A DNA stretch of 64,000 bases from Burkholderia sp. Leaf177 (GTDB lineage Bacteria; Pseudomonadota; Gammaproteobacteria; Burkholderiales; Burkholderiaceae). The DNA lies in contig NZ_LMPF01000020.1 of NCBI RefSeq assembly GCF_001424345.1, positions 1 to 64,000 of the forward strand, written 5' to 3'. This document shows positions 1 to 12,470 of this stretch, one piece after another. Under the pieces are notes generated by a model. The model had not been told where the DNA came from, did not search any database, and worked only from the letters and a program-made list of their open reading frames with translations. How positions within the stretch are numbered: position 1 is the first letter of the stretch; every line of letters starts with the position of its first letter. The translations under genes were made by a program, and so were the position numbers.

Positions 1-53
1 TGAACTGCACCCCAAAAGTTGGACACCCGTCCAACAATTTGGGGTGTTTTTTA
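1..53 (+). repeat. Partial left end of an IS3-family element, tandem copy
   Basis: These 53 bases are repeated directly at 54-106 with no visible difference. Each copy begins TGAACTGCACCCC and holds the IS left inverted repeat and the short leader up to the start codon region of orfA. Only the second copy is followed by the transposase genes, so this copy is a remnant or a duplication of the end. The window begins on the exact first base of the IS end, so nothing to the left can be judged. An assembly artefact at a contig edge is possible. Confidence 0.85.
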
Positions 54-105
54 TGAACTGCACCCCAAAAGTTGGACACCCGTCCAACAATTTGGGGTGT
101 TTTTT

Positions 106-633
106 ATGGCGAAGCATAGCGAGCAATTAAAGCTCAAACTTGTCAGGCAGTATTTCGCTGGCGTTGCGGGTACTCGAGTGCTTGCGCAGCAGCATGCGGT
201 GGGGCGCTCGCTATTGCGTCGCTGGATATCGGCCTATGAGCAACATGGCCGCGATGGATTGCGCAAGAAATTCATTCACTACGACGCGCGGTTCAAGATG
301 TCGGTTCTGCGCCACATGTGGAAGAAAGAGCTGTCACATCAAAAAGTGGCTGCCGTGTTCGACATTCGCAGTCCGGGCTGCATTGGGAAATGGGAACGCC
401 AGTATCATGATGGCGGTATGGATGCTTTGGCGCCCCGCCCACGAGGGCGCCCCAAAACAATGACCCGACCCACTCCCGAAAAGCCGCCTGAGGAAAATAC
501 ACCCGATGAACGCACGCGTGAGCAGTTGCTCAAGGAAAACGAGTACCTGCGCGCGGAGGTGGCGTACCTAAAAAAGCTCGATGCCCTGCTTCAGGCGAAG
601 AAGCAGGGCGTGCAAAAGAAAAAGCGCAAATAG
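106..633 (+). CDS. IS3-family transposase OrfA (HTH and leucine zipper)
   Basis: A 175-residue protein starting at the ATG (MAKHSEQLK) inside the IS. The N-terminal half holds two helix-turn-helix-like segments (around GTRVLAQQHAVGRSLLRRW, and a second around KVAAVFDIRSPGCIGKW). The C-terminus has a heptad leucine pattern (LLKENEYLRAEVAYLKK) typical of the OrfA zipper used for multimerisation on the inverted repeats. An upstream in-frame start at 19 exists only because the left end is duplicated and is not used here. OrfA binds the IS ends; OrfAB, made by frameshifting at 570-576, is the active transposase. Confidence 0.9.
   Translation: MAKHSEQLKLKLVRQYFAGVAGTRVLAQQHAVGRSLLRRWISAYEQHGRDGLRKKFIHYDARFKMSVLRHMWKKELSHQKVAAVFDIRSPGCIGKWERQYHDGGMDALAPRPRGRPKTMTRPTPEKPPEENTPDERTREQLLKENEYLRAEVAYLKKLDALLQAKKQGVQKKKRK
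570..576 (+). promoter_or_regulatory. Programmed -1 frameshift site (A-AAA-AAG)
   Basis: The heptamer A AAA AAG lies in the orfA frame at the two lysine codons of YLKKLD. After a -1 slip the frame stays open from 570 through 633 and runs on into orfB with no stop, so a fused OrfAB can be made. This is the canonical signal of IS150/IS911-type elements. The junction would read through KARCPASGEEAG into the orfB sequence. Confidence 0.8.
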
Positions 634-1469
634 TGCAAGCGCTCAGAGAGCACCACCCAACGCCCGCTTTGCTCAAGGCAGCGGGTCTGGCGCGAAGCAC
701 GTTCTATTACCAATTGACGGTGCTCGATGCTGGGGATCGGCACGCGCCACTCAAAACGAAAATCCAAGCGCTGTACGAAAGCCACAAGGGCCGCTATGGC
801 TACCGACGCATCACGGCAGCGATACGACAAGCGGGCCAGACGGTCAATCACAAGACGGTGCAGCGTTTGATGGGGCAACTGAAACTGAAATCGCTGGTGC
901 GCGCAAAGAAGTACCGCGCCTGGCGCGGCGAAGTCGGGCGTATCGCGAAGAACCTGATGAACCGGGAATTTTGTGCGCAAAAGCCCAATCAGAAGTGGGT
1001 CACCGACGTAACGGAGTTCAACGTACTGGGGCAGAAACTCTATCTCTCGCCGATCATGGATCTATACAACGCTGAGATCGTGGCCTATGAAATGAACACG
1101 CGCCCAGTCTTTGAGTTGGTGAGCCGAATGCTCAAGAAAGCGCTGGCAAAGCTGAGCGATCGAGACAAGCCGATGTTGCACTCGGATCAGGGCTGGCAAT
1201 ATCAGATGCCTGCGTACAGACGGCTGCTGGATCAAAACGGCCTGACACAGAGCATGTCGCGTAGGGCGAACTGCTATGACAACGCAGCGATGGAAAGCTT
1301 CTTCGGCACGCTCAAGTCGGAGTTCTTCCGCCTAAACAAATTCGAGAGCATCGAAGAGCTAAAAGCCGGCATCAAACAGTACATTCATTACTACAACCAC
1401 AAACGCATCAAGCTCAAACTAAACGGGCTGAGTCCTGTGATGTACAGAACTCAGCCCACTCGGCCCTAG
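633..1469 (+). CDS. IS3-family transposase OrfB (DDE integrase domain)
   Basis: A 278-residue catalytic part, read either from the GTG that overlaps the orfA stop or, more likely, as the second half of the frameshifted OrfAB. It has the HTH_21-like N-terminus (YGYRRITAAIRQAG) and an rve integrase core with the three acidic residues in WVTDVTEF, MLHSDQGWQY and NCYDNAAMESFFGTLKSE. Length and motif order match intact IS150-group enzymes. No internal stops are seen. It catalyses strand cleavage and transfer at the IS ends. Confidence 0.92.
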   Translation: MQALREHHPTPALLKAAGLARSTFYYQLTVLDAGDRHAPLKTKIQALYESHKGRYGYRRITAAIRQAGQTVNHKTVQRLMGQLKLKSLVRAKKYRAWRGEVGRIAKNLMNREFCAQKPNQKWVTDVTEFNVLGQKLYLSPIMDLYNAEIVAYEMNTRPVFELVSRMLKKALAKLSDRDKPMLHSDQGWQYQMPAYRRLLDQNGLTQSMSRRANCYDNAAMESFFGTLKSEFFRLNKFESIEELKAGIKQYIHYYNHKRIKLKLNGLSPVMYRTQPTRP

Positions 1470-1539
1470 CCGAAAACTGTCCAACTTCGCGGGGTCAGTT
1501 CATTCCGGCGCCTTTTTTATTTATTATATCTAGCTTTCC

Positions 1540-1638
1540 CGCATCAAGCTCAAACTAAACGGGCTGAGTCCTGTGATGTACAGAACTCAGCCCACTCGGC
1601 CCTAGCCGAAAACTGTCCAACTTCGCGGGGTCAGTTCA
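1540..1638 (+). repeat. 99-bp duplicate of the IS right end
   Basis: The last 99 bases of the element (1404-1502) occur again at 1540-1638, separated by 37 bases of unique A+T-rich sequence (1503-1539). It contains the 3' end of orfB with its stop and the right inverted repeat ending GTCAGTTCA. It is a remnant of a second IS copy in the same orientation. Both right ends are followed four bases later by GGCGCCTTT. Confidence 0.9.
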
Positions 1639-1691
1639 GAAGGCGCCTTTCCTTTACAGCGTGAAACTTACAGCGTTACAACGTCAAAGCA

Positions 1692-2837
1692 TTAGAAGCG
1701 GTGACGGATACCCGTGGTGACCACAACTTGGTTGCCGTGTGCTGCTACGTCACCCGTACCGTACACCTTGGCGGGTGTGCCATTGTTCGTCAGCTGGACA
1801 ACACCTTCAGCGTAGATGTCCGTGCGCTTCGACAACGAGTAGTCCGTTTGCAAACCGAACTGATGAGCACGCATCGTACCGTTGCCCTCAGCCGTGGTAA
1901 GGCCCTTTGCGTCGGTGTACGTGTACGCGGCACCCAGAGCCAGCGCCGGCGTCAGTGAGTAACGTGCATTTACTTCATAGTTGTTGAAGCGAACCGTGGA
2001 ATCGGTCACTGCAAACTTGAAGCGGCTTTGCGTCCATGCACCGCCAACCGTCACCGGGCCGATTGCGTAGTTTGCGCCGACACCGTACGTGCGCTGCGTC
2101 TCAACCGTCGCACCACCACCAATCATGTTTGCCAGCACCGTCGAACCAGCATCGTCATCCGTCATCGCGCCGCCAGCTTTGCCATTCGGATTTTGCAGCT
2201 GCATGTATGCAGCCGAAATCTTGAACGGGCCGTTCGCGTATTGTGCGCCACCGCTATAAACGCGGTTGTCACCGAATCCGCCAGCCTGGTTAGAGAAACC
2301 ATACAGGCCACCGAACGTCAGGCCTGAGTAGTTCGCGCTCTGATACTTGACGGCGTTGTTGACGCGGAACGAGTTCTGCGCGTTGTCGTTGTCGAACGGG
2401 TGTGCGAAGTACGTACCACCCCAGCTACCGGTAGCCGTCATCGGGCCGAGGTAATCCACCACTGAGTCATATTGACGACCCAACGTAACCGTGCCGAACT
2501 GAGCCGTCGAGATACCAGCGAAAGCCTGACGACCGAACTCACGGCCGCCCTGCAGCGACGAACCGTCGCCCATGGTGAACCCGCTTTCCAACGTGAAGAT
2601 CGCCTTCATGCCGCCACCGAGGTCTTCAACGCCACGCAGGCCCCAACGGCTGCCGTTGATGTTACCGCTCGACACACGGAATGCATTACCGCTGCCCTTG
2701 TCCGCGTTGACATTCCTTTCGTTGTTCACATAGCTGAAGCCAGCATCGATAAGGCCGTACAGCGTCACGCTGCTTTGCGCGTTAGCGGCGGTCGCAAAAG
2801 AAGCGGCTACGGCCGCAACGATCAGAGTCTTTTTCAT
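1692..2837 (-). CDS. General porin, outer membrane (OmpC/OpcP-like)
   Basis: A 381-residue protein. I start it at MKKTLIVAAVAASFATAANAQ, a clean signal peptide with AAGGAT upstream; a longer in-frame start at 3065 would put 76 unlikely residues in front. The mature chain opens SSVTLYGLIDAGF, continues with the GSRWGLRG and GRQAFAGI segments of the Gram-negative porin family, and ends in the aromatic RHRF that BAM needs. It forms a trimeric 16-strand diffusion pore. The IS insertions lie just downstream, where its terminator would be expected. A LysR gene is divergent upstream. Confidence 0.93.
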   Translation of the reverse strand: MKKTLIVAAVAASFATAANAQSSVTLYGLIDAGFSYVNNERNVNADKGSGNAFRVSSGNINGSRWGLRGVEDLGGGMKAIFTLESGFTMGDGSSLQGGREFGRQAFAGISTAQFGTVTLGRQYDSVVDYLGPMTATGSWGGTYFAHPFDNDNAQNSFRVNNAVKYQSANYSGLTFGGLYGFSNQAGGFGDNRVYSGGAQYANGPFKISAAYMQLQNPNGKAGGAMTDDDAGSTVLANMIGGGATVETQRTYGVGANYAIGPVTVGGAWTQSRFKFAVTDSTVRFNNYEVNARYSLTPALALGAAYTYTDAKGLTTAEGNGTMRAHQFGLQTDYSLSKRTDIYAEGVVQLTNNGTPAKVYGTGDVAAHGNQVVVTTGIRHRF

Positions 2838-3305
2838 GGTAGATCCTTTTAATGAGTCTGACGACTCGACTAGTTGCATAACGCGACGCCCACTTGCTTG
2901 ACTTCTAGGCGACCCGTTTCCGGTCTTTCCCGGACACCGCGATTCGGCTGAACAAAGTTTAGGGCGCTGGCTTTTAAGCAAACCATCGAAGCAGACACAA
3001 AAGGCTTTTCGAATAAGTCGAAAAGTAGGTTTTCGATACGCGCAAACGCTTGTCGTATCAGGCATTCCCGTTATCTTGAATTAACCTCTGGATACCTAAT
3101 TACTTACGCCCGTTGCACGGTTGCGACAGTAGCAACCGCACGACACAACGTTCCTTTCCGTCGCTTTCGTCTTATTCCTATTTCCCGGCCAGCTCCGCAC
3201 GATTAACATCGCACGCGCGAGTGGGTGGTCTCTGGAAGACCCTCTACGTATCCCCACTCCCGCCCCGAACGTCACACGGGGTGACTCTGTGAGCATCGGT
3301 AGTCA
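2838..3305. promoter_or_regulatory. Divergent promoter region, porin / LysR gene
   Basis: These 468 bases contain no convincing gene; the small open frames across them have no homology I recognise. They must hold the porin promoter and leader (minus strand) and the LysR gene promoter (plus strand). The only clear structure is a perfect inverted repeat CTTTTCGA-N5-TCGAAAAG at 3005-3025, listed separately. Confidence 0.6.
3005..3025. repeat. Perfect inverted repeat upstream of the porin
   Basis: CTTTTCGA, five bases (ATAAG), TCGAAAAG. It lies 168-188 bases upstream of the porin start codon. It could be an operator for the divergently encoded LysR-type protein or a stem in the porin leader RNA; the sequence alone does not decide. 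Confidence 0.45.
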
Positions 3306-4226
3306 ATGAACCATCTGCAAGCCATGCGCGTTTTCGTGAAGGTCGCCGAAACCGGGTCGTTCGGTCGGGCCGCAACTGCGCTTGAATTATCGAATGCGGT
3401 GATCACGCGGTACGTCGCGTTGCTCGAAGCACATCTGAACACCCGGCTGCTGAACCGCACCACCCGCAGCGTGTCGCTCACAGAAGCTGGCGCGTCTTAC
3501 GCCGAAGGTTGTCGCGCGGTGATCGAACAAGTGGAAGCGATTGAATCGACCGTGTCGCAAACATCGTTCGATCCTTCCGGCGTGTTGAAGCTCGTGGCGT
3601 CGGCATCGTTTTCGTTGTTTGGACTCACGCCGTTGCTCTGCGAATATCGCGTCGCATTCCCCAACGTGAAATTGCGGCTCACGCTGCTGCACAGACCAGT
3701 GGATCTGGTTGACGAAGGTTTCGATGTCGGGATTGTCGTGCCGCGCATGGTCAATAGCGGCACGCTGATCAACCGGCCGTTGTTCAAGGTCACGCCCGTG
3801 ATCGTGGCGGCGCCCGACTATCTCGCGAAACATGGCGTGCCATTGCGTCCCGCCGATCTTGCGGCGCACGCATTTTTGTCTCCATCGGCGGATATTCATG
3901 GCGCCACGTGGTCGTTCACGAGCGCGGCGGGAGAAGGCGAGGAGATCGTCATCGATCCGGATTACACCGTCAACAATTCGCAAATGCTGCGGCAGGCGGC
4001 TTTGTCCGGAATGGGCATCACCGCGCTGCCCGAAACCCATGTCGCCGATGACCTCGCGAACGGCGCATTGCTGCGGTTATTGACCGACTACAGCGTCAAC
4101 AATGCCGACAAGGAAGTGTCGCTGGTTTATCCGGGACGCCGGCATGTATCGGCGAAAACGCGTTCCTTCGTGGACTTCGCAATCGCGCACTTCAGGAAAG
4201 ATACCGCTGTCGGCGCGTTGTTCTGA
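3306..4226 (+). CDS. LysR-family transcriptional regulator
   Basis: 306 residues. The N-terminal winged helix is clear (MNHLQAMRVFVKVAETGSFGRAATALELSNAVITRYVALLEAHLNTRLLNR, residues 1-51), followed by a LysR substrate-binding domain (about 90-290). Length is normal. It is of the group that regulates single neighbouring operons or itself. It is divergent from the porin, so the porin is a candidate target, but LysR proteins of this kind often act elsewhere. It ends 24 bases before the convergent kinase gene. Effector unknown. Confidence 0.88.
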   Translation: MNHLQAMRVFVKVAETGSFGRAATALELSNAVITRYVALLEAHLNTRLLNRTTRSVSLTEAGASYAEGCRAVIEQVEAIESTVSQTSFDPSGVLKLVASASFSLFGLTPLLCEYRVAFPNVKLRLTLLHRPVDLVDEGFDVGIVVPRMVNSGTLINRPLFKVTPVIVAAPDYLAKHGVPLRPADLAAHAFLSPSADIHGATWSFTSAAGEGEEIVIDPDYTVNNSQMLRQAALSGMGITALPETHVADDLANGALLRLLTDYSVNNADKEVSLVYPGRRHVSAKTRSFVDFAIAHFRKDTAVGALF

Positions 4227-4250
4227 GCGCGCCGGATCGACGGAACGCTT

Positions 4251-8005
<3,755 letters not shown>

Positions 8006-8009
<4 letters not shown>

Positions 8010-8776
8010 AGCGTTTGTTTGTCGAGTGCGCCGCTGACGCGGGCGGGATGCCGTACCAGGCGGTTTTTGACCGGGGAACTGCGCTGGAGCATGGGAAAAA
8101 AGAGCCCGGCGAGCACGCCGCCGGCAAGTGGTGCCGCCCAGAAAAGCCACAACTGGTCCAGCGCCCAACCTCCCATCACGACCGCCGGCCCCGTGGAACG
8201 GGCAGGATTGATGGACGCGTTGGTGACCGGAATGGCAAGCAACGAACACAACGTCAACGACAACCCGATCAACGCCGGGCCACCCATTCGCATCCGCTTT
8301 CCGGAAGCCACGACGAGATTGACCAGCACGAACACGAAGGTCATCAGCACTTCCACGATCAACGCGGCGTGTAGTTGGTACTGCGCTGGCGAATGAGCGT
8401 CATAGCCGTTCACGCCAAACGCAACGAAGTCCGGCGATGCCCCCGGCCGCGCGCTGACGACGACATATAAGAGCCACGCCCCGACCATCGCGCCGAAAAC
8501 TTGCGCTGCGATGGCGGGTATCAGCTCGCGTATGGGAAATCGATTGACGATGGCGAACCCGACCGTCACGGCCGGATTAAAGTGGGCATACGAAATGGGG
8601 CGAAGCACGTGAACGAGCGTGGTTGCGGCGAGCCCGAATGCCACCGCCTGGCAGATCAGTCCGAGGTCGGCGCGGAAGTAGCCGCTGGCCAGTGCCGTGC
8701 AACCGCACCCAAAAAAGACGAGCGAAAAAGTTCCGACGCACTCGCCCAACATCTTCTTGAAAATACCGTCTTCCAT
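8006..8776 (-). CDS. Aquaporin (MIP family)
   Basis: 256 residues with the two half-membrane NPA motifs (HFNPAVTV at 66-73, NPA 67-69; SINPARSTGP, NPA 190-192) and six hydrophobic segments. The arginine of the selectivity filter follows the second NPA (R193), as in AqpZ. It conducts water across the inner membrane; glycerol cannot be excluded. Its stop codon overlaps the start of the hybrid kinase (ATGA), so the two are translationally coupled, which is unusual for an aquaporin. Upstream lie response regulator genes on the same strand, with a 179-base gap. Confidence 0.9.
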
Positions 8777-8955
8777 CGCAGGTCGAGCTCCATCGCGCGA
8801 TGTTCGCCGTGCGGTAGCAATCCTCGCGGAACGGCAAACATCGGGGCGTAAAGCAATGAAGTCTGGGCGCAGAAACCCATCGCATTAATCAGAGCATTCC
8901 TAATTATCTCTGAGTAACAGAAGCACGGGTTTTTTCGATGGTAGGAGAACAGCGC

Positions 8956-9600
8956 TCAGACGAGGCCGATCTGCCTCAGGTAGTTCATCAATTGCGTTTC
9001 GGTTTCGACACCGAGTTTTCGCAAGGCGTTGCGCCTTTGCGTACTGATAGTCTTGACGCTTCGTCCAAGGTGTTCTGCGATGCCAGCAAGCGTTTTTCCA
9101 CCGGCATACAACTGCAGCACATCCCACTCTCGTGGACTCAGGACGCCGGGCTGGCCGGGTGTATCGTCGGGATGGGATTTCAGCAGCGTTTCCACGTGAT
9201 GCGAAACGAAACAGTCGCCGTCAATGACCGCGGCCACCGCCGCATTCAGGGAATCCATGCAATCGCGCTTGTCCACAAGTCCGTCCGCCCCGAGTTCGAG
9301 CAGCCCGGCAAACATGCGGGCTTGCGCAACCATGGTGAGGACAATCAGGCGCGGCCGCTCCGGCTGCCTCAGGAACTGCCGCAAAAATCCGATGGCATTG
9401 CTTTCGCCGTTGATTCCCGGCATAGCGATGTCGGAGATCACGACATCGCAGGGAACGTGTGCGATCCGGTCCGCGAGCGATTGGGTGTCGATGGCCGTTG
9501 CTACGACTTCAACCCGCGAATCACGATGAAGCCAGCTGGTAATCCCTTCTCTGACGACGGCGTGATCGTCGGCCAGGATGATCCGTATGTTCGATTCCAC
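8956..9600 (-). CDS. NarL/FixJ-family response regulator 1
   Basis: 214 residues from a GTG (VESNIRIILADDHAVVREG); a longer in-frame ATG at 9678 would overlap the preceding gene by 47 bases and add 26 unlikely residues. The receiver has Asp57 in VVISDIAMPG with the DD pair near the start; the C-terminus is a LuxR-type HTH (LSPREWDVLQLYAGGKTLAGIAEHLGRSVKTISTQ). The start is 31 bases after the stop of regulator 2, so they are probably co-transcribed. It likely takes phosphate from the hybrid kinase encoded at 4251-8009. Confidence 0.88.
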   Translation of the reverse strand: MESNIRIILADDHAVVREGITSWLHRDSRVEVVATAIDTQSLADRIAHVPCDVVISDIAMPGINGESNAIGFLRQFLRQPERPRLIVLTMVAQARMFAGLLELGADGLVDKRDCMDSLNAAVAAVIDGDCFVSHHVETLLKSHPDDTPGQPGVLSPREWDVLQLYAGGKTLAGIAEHLGRSVKTISTQRRNALRKLGVETETQLMNYLRQIGLV

Positions 9601-9631
9601 TTGAATGGTTTCCGCGCGATCGGCGATCAGA

Positions 9632-10309
9632 TCAAGGCGCGGTTTGCTGTATCTGAACCAGACCGCTGTCGAACGCAAAGCGGTACAGCTCCGCGTCCGT
9701 ATTCAACTCGAGCTTGCGCATGGCGGCGCACTTCTGCGCGCTGATGGTCTTGACGCTGCGCCCGAGTTCGCGCGCGATTTCCGTGACGTTTCCGCCGCGC
9801 GCGTAGCGGGCGATTACATCGAGTTCGCGACGCGTGAGCTTCTGGCGAATAAGGTCGACACGATGTGCCGAAGTCGCATCAGCGAGAAGCGCGCGCACCG
9901 ATGGGCCGAGGTAATCCTCATTCGCCAGCACCGTGACGATCGGCACATAGATCAACTCGAGGCGATCCTGCTTGCTCACCACGGCGTTCGCACCGGCGTC
10001 GAGCGCTCGGGCAATGAGATCGGCGTCGGTTGTCATCGACAAAACCACGATCGCCGCCTTCGGGTGATTCTCGACAATGTATTTGATGAGTTCTATGCCA
10101 TCACCGTGCGTACCGCCAGGCATGTAGAAATCCATGATGACGACGTCGCATTCCTCTTTCTCCAGCGCGGCGACAAGCCCCGTGGAATCCTGCGCGCGGC
10201 ACACGATCTCGATATTCTGCACACTGGCGATCAAGCGCTCGATGGCTAGAACAACGAGTGGGTGATCGTCAGCGACTGCCAACCTGATCCGTTGAGTGAA
10301 CGCAATCAT
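9632..10309 (-). CDS. NarL/FixJ-family response regulator 2
   Basis: 225 residues. Receiver with the acidic pair in AVADDHPLVV and the phospho-acceptor Asp60 in VVIMDFYMPGG; LuxR-type HTH (LTRRELDVIARYARGGNVTEIARELGRSVKTISAQ). It is clearly a paralogue of the genes on either side. The HTH keeps the SVKTIS recognition-helix core shared with regulator 1, whereas regulator 3 has DVRTIS, so 1 and 2 may recognise similar sites. DNA-binding output, cytoplasmic. Confidence 0.88.
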   Translation of the reverse strand: MIAFTQRIRLAVADDHPLVVLAIERLIASVQNIEIVCRAQDSTGLVAALEKEECDVVIMDFYMPGGTHGDGIELIKYIVENHPKAAIVVLSMTTDADLIARALDAGANAVVSKQDRLELIYVPIVTVLANEDYLGPSVRALLADATSAHRVDLIRQKLTRRELDVIARYARGGNVTEIARELGRSVKTISAQKCAAMRKLELNTDAELYRFAFDSGLVQIQQTAP

Positions 10310-10466
10310 TTACTAACCTCTTTAAACCCGATGTCCGCCCGGGTGATGCGTCCGCTCAAGGCGGGTTTTACTTTGCCTGTGTTCGTACGGCCCGCTGCAG
10401 GATCGTTGATTCGCGCCACCATCGACATAAGATGCATCTGAAAGCATTTCAAGTTAGGAAATCTCA

Positions 10467-11114
10467 TTACGTGAGGCCGTATGCGCGGGCAAATGCGAAT
10501 AGTCCCGGATCGTTCTGAACGCCGAGTTTGCTCATGGCATCACGTTTTTGACGGCTGATGGTGCGTACATCGCGTTCCATGAAGCGCGCGATTTCGGTGA
10601 TGGAAAGGCCGCTTGCAAACATTCGGACTACTTCGATTTCGCGAGGCGAAAGACGTGGCCCTTCGCCGAGCAGATCGTTTTCGGCACCGGCAACAGCGAG
10701 CGCGTCGACAACCGATGAACTCAGATACCGGCGTCCAACGCCCGCAAACTTGACGGCTGCCGCGAGCTGGTCCATGGATTCGACCTTGTTGAGCAGGCCC
10801 ATTGCGCCTGCGCTCAGGATAGAACGCAGGATTGCGACGTTGCTCATGCTGGTCAGCACCACTATGCGAATTTCCGGCCAGTCGCGCCGCACCCGCTTGA
10901 TCAGGCGCAGCCCGTCCTCTGCCTGCGATCCCAGTTCGGGCATGGCGAAGTCGGTGACCAGCACGTCGCAAGGTGTTGAAACGAGCAATCGCAGCAAAGC
11001 GGTTGCGCTTGAGGCTTCGCCCACGACTTCCAGATTTTCATCGGTGCTGAAGGTGGCTCGAATGCCAAGCAAAACAAACGGATGATCGTCTGCCAGAACG
11101 ACTCGCAATTTCAA
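10467..11114 (-). CDS. NarL/FixJ-family response regulator 3
   Basis: 215 residues. Receiver MKLRVVLADDHPFVLLGI with Asp55 in VLVTDFAMPE; LuxR-type HTH (LSPREIEVVRMFASGLSITEIARFMERDVRTISRQ). First of the three minus-strand regulators; 157 bases separate it from regulator 2, so it may have its own transcript. All catalytic receiver residues seem present, so none of the three looks like a pseudo-receiver. The BvgA/RcsB-like size fits a phosphorelay with the downstream hybrid kinase. Confidence 0.88.
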   Translation of the reverse strand: MKLRVVLADDHPFVLLGIRATFSTDENLEVVGEASSATALLRLLVSTPCDVLVTDFAMPELGSQAEDGLRLIKRVRRDWPEIRIVVLTSMSNVAILRSILSAGAMGLLNKVESMDQLAAAVKFAGVGRRYLSSSVVDALAVAGAENDLLGEGPRLSPREIEVVRMFASGLSITEIARFMERDVRTISRQKRDAMSKLGVQNDPGLFAFARAYGLT

Positions 11115-11753
11115 TTCGGCCTCTCATTTTATTGTTTGCACGTCGGGTCATTTCAGGGCCGATCCAGCAACGATCATTTAGGCAACACGCCGTTACGGAT
11201 AAGAACACGGGTGCCAAGCTGCCATACATAGGAACACTCTCAATGTTCCTTTCCGGAAACGAGACGATTTCTAAGATTTCGCTTATTCCAGTGCTTGGAG
11301 CGTTCACCAAAGGCTCTTAAGTAATTTGCCGATGGTGAAGCTGTGTGCCATCCGACATTATTCAGAGTAGTTTTCAAACGGCTAACGGCTCAATACGAAT
11401 CGTCCTATTCGCGCGAATTTAGAAACGTTCCACTACTTTGATTCGATTGAAGAAATAGTCGTTCGAAGTGGGCTGTAAGGGAATTTGCGTCGAGGGAAAA
11501 GCGGGGAAATCGCGTCGGAGCACGCGTCCTGAAAGGCCAATGCCGTTTCTTATAACGGTTTGGAACCGCTGGCCGGAACGGGATGGTTCGAGGGTTTCGG
11601 TAGAAACAATCCATAAAAATTCAGAAAATCTACCTCGCAAACGATTGCGCTAGCGCAAATGCTTAGTGGCGGAATCACAACGCTAAACTGCTCCGCATTC
11701 AGTACTGCCGGAAAACGCATCGCCCGTTGACGTGCCAAGGGTTTGGCCGACAA
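11115..11753. other. Intergenic region with no recognisable gene
   Basis: About 640 bases between regulator 3 and the ssb terminator. Short open frames exist on both strands (60-90 codons), but none has a credible ribosome site or a product I recognise. The stretch is A+T richer than the flanks and contains a short direct repeat (ACGGCTA-ACGGCT near 11380). It should hold the promoter for regulator 3. Confidence 0.5.
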
Positions 11754-11807
11754 CAAAAAAGACCCAGATTTCGCGCTCGCCGATTAGTGAGCGGGAAACT
11801 CCGGGTC
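11754..11807 (-). terminator. Rho-independent terminator of ssb
   Basis: On the minus strand GACCCGGAGTTTC ... GAAATCTGGGTC forms a long, slightly imperfect stem around a GC-rich inner stem (CGCTC/GAGCG), followed by TTTTTTG. It lies 35 bases after the ssb stop. Confidence 0.85.
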
Positions 11808-11841
11808 CATCACAACCGATTCAAGAATAGGATTTCGCCGA

Positions 11842-12378
11842 TTAGAACGGGATGTCGTCGTCCATTTCGTCGAAACCGCCGCCAGCCGGCGCGCTCGGAC
11901 GGCTTGCACCGCCGCCGCTCCCGCCCGCCGCAGGACGTCCGCCCGATGCTCCTCCGCGACTTGCTCCGCCGCCGCTGCGCTCGGCAGGCGCGCGGCTGCT
12001 GTAGCCGCCTTCATCGCCGCCGCCACCACCGCCACCCGCGCCGCCACGTCCGCCCAACATCTGCATCTGTTCCGCGACGATCTCGGTTGCGTACTTCTCC
12101 ACGCCCGCCTGATCGGTGTACTTACGCGTGCGAATACGTCCTTCCACGTAGATAGACGAGCCCTTCTTCAGGTACTCGTTGACGATCTCGGCGAGCCGCC
12201 CGAAAAACGTCACGCGATGCCATTCCGTCATTTCCTTCATATCGCCGGACGCCTTGTCCTTGAAGCGATCAGTCGTCGCGAGACGGACGTTCGCCACGGC
12301 GTCACCGCTTGGCAGATACCGGGTTTCCGGATCAGCGCCCAGATTTCCTACCAGAATGACCTTGTTGACGGATGCCAT
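11842..12378 (-). CDS. ssb: Single-stranded DNA-binding protein
   Basis: 178 residues. The N-terminal OB fold is typical ([39 protein letters not shown], then [21 protein letters not shown]). A long glycine/serine-rich linker follows, and the acidic tail ends DDDIPF, the docking site for replication and repair partners. It coats single-stranded DNA as a tetramer. A strong terminator follows. It sits beside an MFS gene and divergent uvrA, the usual Burkholderia arrangement. I see no CTGT-N8-ACAG LexA site in the upstream region. Confidence 0.96.
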   Translation of the reverse strand: MASVNKVILVGNLGADPETRYLPSGDAVANVRLATTDRFKDKASGDMKEMTEWHRVTFFGRLAEIVNEYLKKGSSIYVEGRIRTRKYTDQAGVEKYATEIVAEQMQMLGGRGGAGGGGGGGDEGGYSSRAPAERSGGGASRGGASGGRPAAGGSGGGASRPSAPAGGGFDEMDDDIPF

Positions 12379-12390
12379 GATTTCTCCCTG

Positions 12391-12450
12391 TTAATTCAAT
12401 TCAGTTCAATACAATTCGATTCAATTTGATTCAATTTGATTCCATTCAAC
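12391..12450. repeat. A+T-rich short tandem repeat upstream of ssb
   Basis: A run of imperfect 10-base units of the form ATTCAATTTG (AATTCAATTC, GTTCAATACA, ATTCGATTCA, ATTTGATTCA and similar) fills most of the gap between the MFS stop and the ssb start. It may carry the ssb promoter or vary in length between strains. Confidence 0.7.
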
Positions 12451-12470
12451 GCCACGCAGGCTCGATCCCG

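Larger units (their letters stand above)
54..1502 (+). mobile_element. IS3-family (IS150-type) insertion sequence, complete
   Basis: A 1449-bp element bounded by inverted repeats at 54-77 and 1479-1502; I count 19 of 24 matching positions (TGAACTG... and ...GTTGGAC are shared). It carries orfA and orfB in the overlapping -1 arrangement of the IS3 family, with an A-AAA-AAG slippery heptamer at 570-576. The DDE residues of orfB are present and both frames are intact, so it looks potentially active. The target duplication cannot be read because extra IS fragments flank both ends. It lies just downstream of the porin gene. Confidence 0.9.

Noticed and set aside
581..1075. Third frame overlapping orfA and orfB in the IS
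   Set aside because: Out of frame with the transposase; the -1 frameshift product explains the locus.
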